A stretch of DNA of 64,000 nt, from contig JANUWF010001821.1 in the NCBI GenBank assembly GCA_026120185.1, positions 1,240,001 through 1,304,000 on the forward strand, read 5' to 3'. This document shows positions 56,670-64,000 of this stretch, one piece after another. Under the pieces are notes generated by a model. The model worked only from the letters and a program-made list of their open reading frames with translations. It made no database searches and had not been told where the DNA came from. The translations under genes were made by a program, and so were the position numbers. Within the stretch, counting starts at the first letter, position 1, and each line of letters opens with the position of its first letter. This DNA is from Voacanga thouarsii. Lineage: Eukaryota; Streptophyta; Magnoliopsida; Gentianales; Apocynaceae.

Positions 56670-58414
56670 TTGGAATGTATGCCCTCTTAGACTAGGATTC
56701 TGATGTGTTTTTGACTTATATTAATAAAAGTATTTTTTTTCAAAATTTGTTTGTGAAATTTTCTTTATATTTGTACACGATTTTATTGGAAAAAGCTCAT
56801 TGTGTTTAAGTAAATGGTTCATGTGAATGGAGGACTTTCACAGTAAGGTATGAATCATAGGATACTTAACACATAAACTATTATTCTTAATCGGATGATG
56901 AGAATGAGAATTTCATCTTGGCAAGGTTATTGCGTTATGAATTCTAAATAGGGAATGGCTTACCTTTAGCCAATGAGTAGTCTACTCATTTCATAACACA
57001 AGCGTATTTTGAATACAAAGAACTGGGCCTGTGGAGGTGGTTTCTAAAAGTATTATGTGATAGAAATCCAAACTACTACTGTTACAGTATAGATTTGTAC
57101 TCTATAACTTGAGTATAAGTTGGTGATCTGACGAAGTTGGAAATGTATGCTTTGATATATTATAGTTGAGGTTCTTGAGAAGGACCAATATACTTGTATG
57201 TTGGATCTATGTGACTAATGAGTTAAGACAGACTTGTACAAGATAGTGTTATCGCTCCTAGTGGTTATCCGAATGATCTAATTATCCAGAGTCTTGGGGA
57301 ACGTGACTTGAATATTGACTTTAGGATAGCTCATTTGAAAAGTTGAAATATTCCAAGAAGTCATTAATAATTGGACTAGAAGTCTAAGGATGGTAAATAT
57401 TGTTTAGAGAGGTGTTAGTACACTCTTTCTTCTCTAAATGAACGGCGATATGTAGAGGGGTATTTTAGTCATTTCACCTGTGAGTCGAAAATATAGATAA
57501 CGCAGCATTGTCCTTGGGGTTAATATTTTCTTATGGTGATATTAATAAATATTTAAAATATAAAATACAGCTATTTATATAGCAATGGTATTTTGGTCAT
57601 TTTAGTAATCAATGCGATGTGTCTTTTTGGTCCTCAGAATAGCCTGTAAGTCCTAATTATTTTAGGTTGAAGAAATGGTCACAATGAAAAAATAATTTTA
57701 TTTTATTCTTGAAGTTTAATTTATTTTTGGATTGGAATAAAATAAAAGGAATGAAAGAAATTAAATTTATTATCTAGTTTGATTGGTTAATTAATTATTC
57801 AGGACCTAAGTCCAAATTGAATAATTAGAAAAATTAACATGGGTTTAAACTAGGTAATAAAATGCTTAATAATTATTTTAATTCATTTTCACTCATTAAT
57901 TATTTATTAGATTATTTTAATAGGCTCAATAAATAAATAATTAATGGTTATTATTTTTGAGCTCATTAGGTCCAAGAAAAAATAATAAATTATTTTGGCA
58001 CAATAGCCTGAATTAAAGATAACTCACGACACTGAAGTGAAAAAAAAATTAGAGCCTCTGTTCTCTCTGCTTCTCGTTACTTCTTCTTCTTAGTTTTTCC
58101 ATCTTTTTGTCTTTGCTAATTAATAGCAAAGGATTAAGAAGGACCATCCTCACTTAGGTTGTTTCACCAACATAGATAGGCGGAGGAATATTCTGAGAAG
58201 CAAAAAGTTTCGCGTACATGCCAAGAAGAAGCCGACGGATCGCTGGTTTCTTGCCGAAATCATCGTAAGGTAGGTAGTTGCTCCCGTGGTTGGTGCTTCG
58301 TCTTCTCAACTAGACCAGAAGAAAACACATAAAGGTATTATTTTTAACCTTCCGCTTTGTCGTGTTCTCGTTTTCTGGTAACATACATGTTCCTTTGTTT
58401 TTCCAGTTCCTGCA
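56670..58414 (+). repeat. Probable 5' LTR of copia element 3
   Basis: The end is set by TGCA at 58411-58414, two bases before the primer site. The start is estimated from the GGAATGTATGCCCTCTTAGAC motif region at about 56671-56690, a form common at the start of long plant copia LTRs. The other LTR is outside the window, so the left border is uncertain by several bases or more. Confidence 0.55.
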
Positions 58415-58416
58415 AG

Positions 58417-58427
58417 TGGTATCAGAG
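58417..58427 (+). promoter_or_regulatory. Primer-binding site of copia element 3
   Basis: TGGTATCAGAG two bases after the LTR end, complementary to initiator tRNA-Met. Confidence 0.85.
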
Positions 58428-58622
58428 AATTGGCTTTGAAAGGCTTAGGATGGTGCATGCTAGTTAATAAAACCTAGCAAGACCACTTATAATGAGATCC
58501 TTCGCTATGTTGGTATGGGTAGATTGTTTGTACACCTCACCGTTGAGGTATAGAAGCCTCTGTAAAATTTTCTTTATTGTTTTGGTTAGCTTCGTGTAAA
58601 CCCAATTTGAAAGGGTATAGGC

Positions 58623-61600
58623 TAGCAATGGCTATTGGGCTGGTCTGCACAGTTTCGAGCTGTGCCAAGCCGGGCCCGAGGATCGGCCCGCATGATGTGC
58701 GGGCTGGTCCCAGAGGGGTCCGGGCCGGTCCCTGGGCCAGAAGCCCAAGGACCGGGACCTTGGCCCCTGAGGCCCATGGGTCGGGGCGGGCCGACCCGTA
58801 TGCTTATTCTTTTTTTTTCTCCTACTTAATACAAATTTTTAAAATTATAAAAAATCACATTGAAGTACTGGGGGGGGTTTGGCTTTGACTCCTTCCTATT
58901 TTATTAATTAATAAAATAAAAATTACATAAGAGGGAGACTTGATACCTAAACCTCTTAAAAATATTACAATGATTAAAATTTAAAAATATAATAAATATC
59001 CTAAAAATAAAATTAAATATATAATATTACTTATCTTAAATTCCTAATTACAAGAATACTAAACTAACTACTTGATTCACCCCATTCATCATCTGAGTCA
59101 TCATCAATAATCCATAAATTAGTCGTCCTATCTTCGGCTGCAAACCAACTACTACAACATATTAACATCTCCAAAATTTAAGGAGCCAATCGAGATCTTC
59201 TTTCATCGATTGTTCGAATGCTCTCACTGAAGACGCTTTCCGATGGCACTGTAGAGATTGGTGGTGTCAAAAGATCACGTGCCATTTTAGATAAAATGGG
59301 GTATTGACTTACATGAACCTTCCACCAACCACAAATATCAAAATGTTGATCTTCAATTTCTATCAAATGCTGCATCTCATAAATTTCCATCTCATTGTAG
59401 GTGGTAGTTGATCTTTTTTTACGTTTTATAATACCCCATGAATTAAATACTGATGAAATTAAAGAGGTAGATTTTTGTAGAGGTTGAAAGTGACTACTAA
59501 ATGATAAAGCTTGCCTACTTAAACTAGGAGAACTAGAACAAGAAGACTCAAACTTATACAAATTATACATGTCAGATAAAGCTTTAACTGTTTTATCTTT
59601 TATATCTTTTATCATACATTGTTTAAGTGTTTGTGATTTATCAAAATCTAATGTTTCATATAAATATTCAATAATACTATGAAAATCAGTCGTCTTTACT
59701 CCAGGATCCATACACAATGCCATACAATATAAAATAGGAATATCTTCATAATATTTTTTATATTTTTTAAACATACTTCTCATAAAATAACCATATTGGT
59801 GATGATACATATATTCACAAAAAATATGTACTACCTTAGCAAGTGTTGGAAGAATACGATTAGTAGTGGGATAATAGGATCCCGATAATAGCTCAGTAGC
59901 TTCTTTGAAAGTAAATAAAAATGTTGAAAGTACAGTACAATTTTCAAAATGAGTTTCAATTAGTGGAAGTTGAAAATTATTACTATTACAAAATTCAATA
60001 AGTTGGTTTTGAAAAGGTATAACACCTTTAAACATATCTAAAGTTGAGTTCCATCTACTTTTACAATCTAATCTAAATTTTTTAAAAGATACACCTTGTT
60101 CTCGGCATAATACCTTAAAATTTTGTTGCTTAGTTTGGGAGGTTTTAATAAATAAAACAACATTTCAAATTATATTAACAATATCATCAATATATTTATA
60201 TCCTTTTTTAACACACAAATTAAGTATATGACAAGCACACTTAGTATGAAATAAAATACCATCTAATATATGATTCATAATATTTTTTAAAATTGTTATG
60301 GCGGAATCATTATTTGAAGCATTATCTAAAGAAATAGAAATAATTTTATTTAAAATCCTATATTCGTGACATGTTTGAATAATCATTTTAGCTATACTAC
60401 TACTTACATGGGGATATTCAAATAATTTAAAATAAATAGTTTTTTTGTACTAACCAATCATGATATGTCCAATGACATGTAATGCACAAATAAGATTCAT
60501 TAGTAATTGCAGTCCAACCATCACAAGTAAGAGCAAATTTCCAATTACAAGAATCAAACATAGCAATTAGATACTTTTTCATTTCTTTATATATTTTTAT
60601 TATATCATTTTTTAATGTTGTTCTAAGAATTCTTTTCCATGCTGGTTGACAATTATATTGCATATATTGTTCATAATATGAATTTTCTGCAAAATTAAAA
60701 GGTAATTTAGTTTGAACAATCATTTAGCAAATGCATTTTTATTTTTTCTATGATTATATTGAAAATTACCAACAATTTGACCTTCTATAGTACGTATTTG
60801 TTGCTGTTTAAGTAGGTTTTCTAACCAATCATTATGTGACCTTTTCATTTGTCTAACTAATATTCCCGTCCCTTCTCCATTCTTATGTGCATATACCACC
60901 CTACAAATTTTACATGTTGCCCTATCATTATCATTATCTTTTTCAAAAAGATTCCAAACCATAGATGTTTTTGCTTTAGTTATAACATCCGTTGTTTCAA
61001 TATCATCCTCACCTATATTAGATTCGTCAGGATTAATTCTTGGAATTGGTTGTGATTGTGAAACACTAACACTAGGCCTACTAGAACCTTCATCTTCATT
61101 ACCTATTTCATTATTTATTAAATTCAAGGCTGGATCTATATTAAAATTAAAATGTGCAGATGATTGGGATGAAGAAAAATGATGATATTGATTTGGATCC
61201 ATTATTTCTTTAAAAAAAAACAAGCAATCAAAATTCAAATAAAAGTTCAAAAAAATAAAGTATTAACAAATAATGAAATAAGAGAATTGAAATATATAAA
61301 AAATAAATTAACTTAAAAATTAAACAAATAACTAAAGCAAATAAATAATTAATAAAGCCAAAATATAAGAATGTAAGATTAAAAAATACTAACTCGTTGA
61401 TGACCAAGTTTCAAGAATAACAATCTTTGTGGAGCTTTTTACTTCTTATATCCACTATTCCGTTACTCAATAATCTTTCAAAATTTGAAGACTTTCTTGA
61501 AGAATTGAAAAAGTATAATACAAAAATAAATTCTATTCTAATACTTTTTGTAGAGAAAATGGAGAATTGGAGAGTGTTTGATGAGTTTTGGGTTGAATTG

Positions 61601-61881
61601 GGGGGGTATTTATAGAGTTTTGGGGGTTAAAATAGAGAATATAATCGTCAGGGACCAAAATATATAAAAAAAATATTTCAACCATTTTTGGGGCTAAAAT
61701 GTAATAAACAAAAGTTGAGAGAGCCGTTGGGTAACGACTCTCTCAGGCGGGCCGGCCCATGGCGGGCCAGGGGTTTTACCCCTTGGCCCGGTGCACAGTG
61801 GGCAATTCGGCCGTCGGGCCGAGCCAGGCCCAGCCCGACACGCTGGCCCGGCGGGTCGAACCGGCCCACTGGCCATTGCTA
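58623..61881 (-). mobile_element. hAT DNA transposon nested in copia element 3, TSD GTATAGGC
   Basis: Terminal inverted repeats TAGCAATGGC (left at 58623; right as GCCATTGCTA ending 61881) extend imperfectly into GGGC-rich ends. The 8-bp target duplication GTATAGGC at 58615-58622 and 61882-61889 is exact, diagnostic of hAT. The interior encodes a BED/hAT-C transposase on the minus strand. Removing it leaves a continuous copia leader, so it inserted after the retrotransposon. Confidence 0.95.
59064..61202 (-). pseudogene. hAT transposase, broken
   Basis: ATG at 61202 (MDPNQYHHFSS) leads into a low-complexity N-terminus and a BED-type zinc finger (MVWNLFEKD...ATCKICRVVYAHKNG...MKRSH) at about 60960-60830. 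A frameshift at about 60720 separates this from VQTKLPFNFAENSYYEQYM and the RNase H-like core (ALTCDGWTAITNESYLCIT; ISISLDNASNNDSAI; CACHILNL). A further break near 60160 precedes the C-terminal part (59178-60035) with SGSYYPTTNRIL and the hAT dimerisation region ending SESVFSESIRTIDERRSRLAP. A TAA at 59178 interrupts a last acidic stretch that ends at TAG 59064-59066. It is non-functional as read. Confidence 0.9.
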
Positions 61882-61889
61882 GTATAGGC

Positions 61890-63480
61890 ATCTGTTATAA
61901 TTTTTGGCGAAAAAATGTAACAAGAAATGGCCTTGGACGATTGCAAAGCATTGCAGAGGAGACCAGCGAAATTTGCAGGAAAAAAAAAATCACAACGAAA
62001 TCTCGTGGAAAAGATGGATCGAGTCGAAGCCGAGCCTAGCTGATCCTTTGATGTGAGGGGAGCTGAGACAGCCCAGACTAGCCGTGGCTTGAAGCCACAG
62101 CTGGGCCTGAGCACGGCCTCGACTCAAGGCGTGCGTGAGGAAGCTTCCTCGCAGAAGTTGTTGCCTTGCGGGAGCTTAGTTTCCTCGCGGAAACTCGAAA
62201 GCTACTACACCAGGCGCCCGGGTCGCGGGCACCTGCCCGCAAAACGTGGTCCATGGGTTTTCCCATGGGCCATGACCCAGAATGGCGGGTGCACTGGACC
62301 AGAGAAAAAAATATATATTTATTTTTTGTCTCATACCAGACGAAGTTATTTTTATTGCAATAGTTAATATCTTTGAATATTTTACATGAAAAATAATAGT
62401 AAAGGATATTATGATTAAATAAGATCATTAATTAATTTAATTAATGTGTTTAATTCTTTTATTTGGACACTTAGAATTAAAAAATAGAAAAGTATGAAAA
62501 CGTTTACAGTTTTCTAGCATGCTAATTATTTTAAATCCTATGTGCATGTTTTCTCAAAGACTAAAGTCTTTGAAAAATTTTATTTGGCAAGGAAAAATAT
62601 TTTTTTAATTAAATGGTTATTTTAACTTAACAAAAATTAATCCTTAGTTATTTTCTTAAATGTTTCTTATTCTTGATATAGAAAATATTATGGATTTAGA
62701 AATTTTTGTAAGTTAAATGGAAAGTCATTTTAATTCATTTTAGCAAAGGAAAATTTATTTTTGTCAAATAAAGCCTTGAGATCAAAATCTCTAGGAATTT
62801 TTTAAATGAACAAGTTTTAAAATTATTAAATTTTTTATTTAAATAAAATTAATCTATAAGGAAAATTTTTTTAAAAGATATAAACTTTGACATAGAAATT
62901 TTTTTATGGATTTAGATATTTTATTTTAAATTAAAGGATAATTTAATTGGAATCTTTCAAATAAAATTTTTCAAGAAATCCTTTATTTAAAAATTAAGTG
63001 GGAGAGGAGTTCCAATGGCCCCATGACTTCCATTACGATTCTCATTAGAGATCGTGGCTTTCCTCGTGTCACCCTGGGAGTGAACCCGTATAGGATAGAG
63101 ATACTATAAGGATTTAGAACTAATAGAATGATGTAATTGATAACTCAGAACACAAATTATGATCGGCCGGCCCATGTTGGAGGTTATAGTGCGAGGTATA
63201 TCTATAGAAAATGAGAAGAAATGACCATCCCCTCGATAGAGTTATCTTCTAGATCATTACTTACAAGGGAAATTAATTTGTGGTGGTTAACATACTTAGC
63301 TTAGGAAACTATTAATCTTCCCAAGAAGTTATATCAGTTTTCTTAAGAGAAAATTTAATCATATTAAAGATAATAGTAATGAGGTTAGCTATTATTAAGT
63401 TTAATATGAGGATAAAGTGCACAAAATTATTTTTGTTTTACAAATATTGAGAATTTCTTTTATTTTTCAAAATTTCAGAA
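61890..63480 (+). other. Leader of copia element 3 after the hAT insertion
   Basis: Non-coding. It contains a GC-rich stretch (about 62040-62300) with several inverted word pairs such as GTGGCTTGAAGCCAC and CCATGGGTTTTCCCATGG, then AT-rich DNA up to the gag ATG. No gene is seen. Confidence 0.6.
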
Positions 63481-64000
63481 ATGGTTGGTGGAGGATCTTT
63501 CAGTTCCTTGGCGGTTACTCTCCGTGAGAATAAGCTAACGGGTCCAAATTATGTAGACTGGAAAAGGAACCAAGATATAATATTCATAGCCGAAGAGTAT
63601 AAGTTTGTCCTGTACGAGACCTACCCAATAATCGGGGAAGGTTCCACCGCTGAAAAGCGTGAGATTGAAAATGTATGGAAGTAAGCTAACGAAATAGCCT
63701 GATGCTATATGTTAGCCTCCATGTCAAATGTGCTACAATCCAAACATGAGCACATGGCTACTGCATATGATATTACCACATCTCTAGCCACAATATTCGC
63801 GGATAAGAGTCGGCTTGCAAGGTAAAAAGCTCTTAGAACAATCATAAATACCAAGATAGTTGAGGGAACATCATTCAGGAGATATGCTCAAGATGATTAC
63901 TACTTTCAAGGAAGCAGAAGTCTTGGGGCTGTTATTGACCCCGAGAGCCAAATGGGCATGATTTTCAAATCTTTGCCAGACTCATTCACTCAGTTCAAGT
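63481..64000 (+). pseudogene. Copia gag (5' part), broken, runs off the window
   Basis: ATG at 63481 opens MVGGGSFSSLAVTLRENKL, then GPNYVDWKRNQDIIFIAEEYKF, a copia gag (UBN2/Retrotran_gag type) signature. A TAA after VWK (about 63682) and later stops break the frame. Recognisable gag continues (MLASMSNVLQ, HEHMATAYDI, ALRTII, GMIFKSLPDSF) to the window end. Confidence 0.88.

Larger units (their letters stand above)
56670..64000 (+). mobile_element. Copia LTR retrotransposon 3 (5' part, continues beyond window)
   Basis: A long 5' LTR (about 56670-58414), a tRNA-Met primer site at 58417 and a copia gag starting at 63481 mark a third element whose pol and 3' LTR lie beyond the window. The leader between primer site and gag is about 1.8 kb when the nested hAT transposon (58623-61881) is subtracted. 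The long LTR and gag type are consistent with a large copia lineage. Stops in gag show that it is decayed. Confidence 0.8.

Noticed and set aside
58577..58888. ORFs at the hAT left end (and 61688-62428 at the right end)
   Set aside because: They fall in GC-rich TIR-proximal DNA or the GC-rich copia leader. There is no domain content and frames are open on both strands.

Overview
The window is nuclear DNA of a flowering plant, most likely a eudicot. The evidence is intron-split genes with plant-specific families (OBERON-type PHD protein, TWISTED DWARF 1 immunophilin, CHX-type cation/H+ exchanger), AT-rich intergenic DNA with microsatellites, and a heavy load of plant transposons. All gene models below were spliced by eye from reading frame, GT/AG sites and family knowledge. 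No search was run.

Layout. 1-4231 (+): C-terminal two thirds of DNA topoisomerase II. 4.6-5.2 kb: AT-rich TTCGAA-type repeat. 5641-11036 (+): decayed Ty1/copia retrotransposon with matching 5-bp target duplication. 11412-15787 (-): complete OBERON/TITANIA-like PHD gene. 17585-23161 (+): younger copia element with nearly identical LTRs. 26182-26751 (+): candidate small gene. 27569-31231 (-): complete seven-exon TWD1/FKBP42 gene (365 aa). 31.8-34.5 kb: AT-rich repeat into which a rearranged endogenous caulimovirid-like fragment (RNase H plus a downstream ORF) is inserted, flanked by TA repeats. 35181-38173 (+): complete four-exon CHX28-like antiporter gene (790 aa). 38653-38946: MITE-like inverted repeat. 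39156-50186: full-length 11-kb CACTA (En/Spm) transposon with 3-bp target duplication, decayed TNPD- and TNPA-type genes on the minus strand and large palindromic subterminal arms. 51.35-53.6 kb (-): a second pararetrovirus-like fragment with TATA box, poly(A) signal, tRNA-Met primer site and short overlapping ORFs. 54-56.6 kb: little recognisable, possible exon relics. About 56.67 kb to the window end (+): 5' part of a third copia element with a long LTR and gag, split by a nested 3.26-kb hAT transposon (58623-61881) with an exact 8-bp target duplication.

The four clear host genes are unrelated housekeeping or developmental genes: chromosome topology, meristem/chromatin regulation, auxin-transporter chaperoning and ion exchange. 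They are not an operon-like set. The most unusual material is in the accessory regions. The CACTA element carries a repeated module upstream of both transposase genes, a G-rich block and hairpin-dense arms. The two virus-derived loci carry non-overlapping parts of a caulimovirid-like genome and both abut TA microsatellites.
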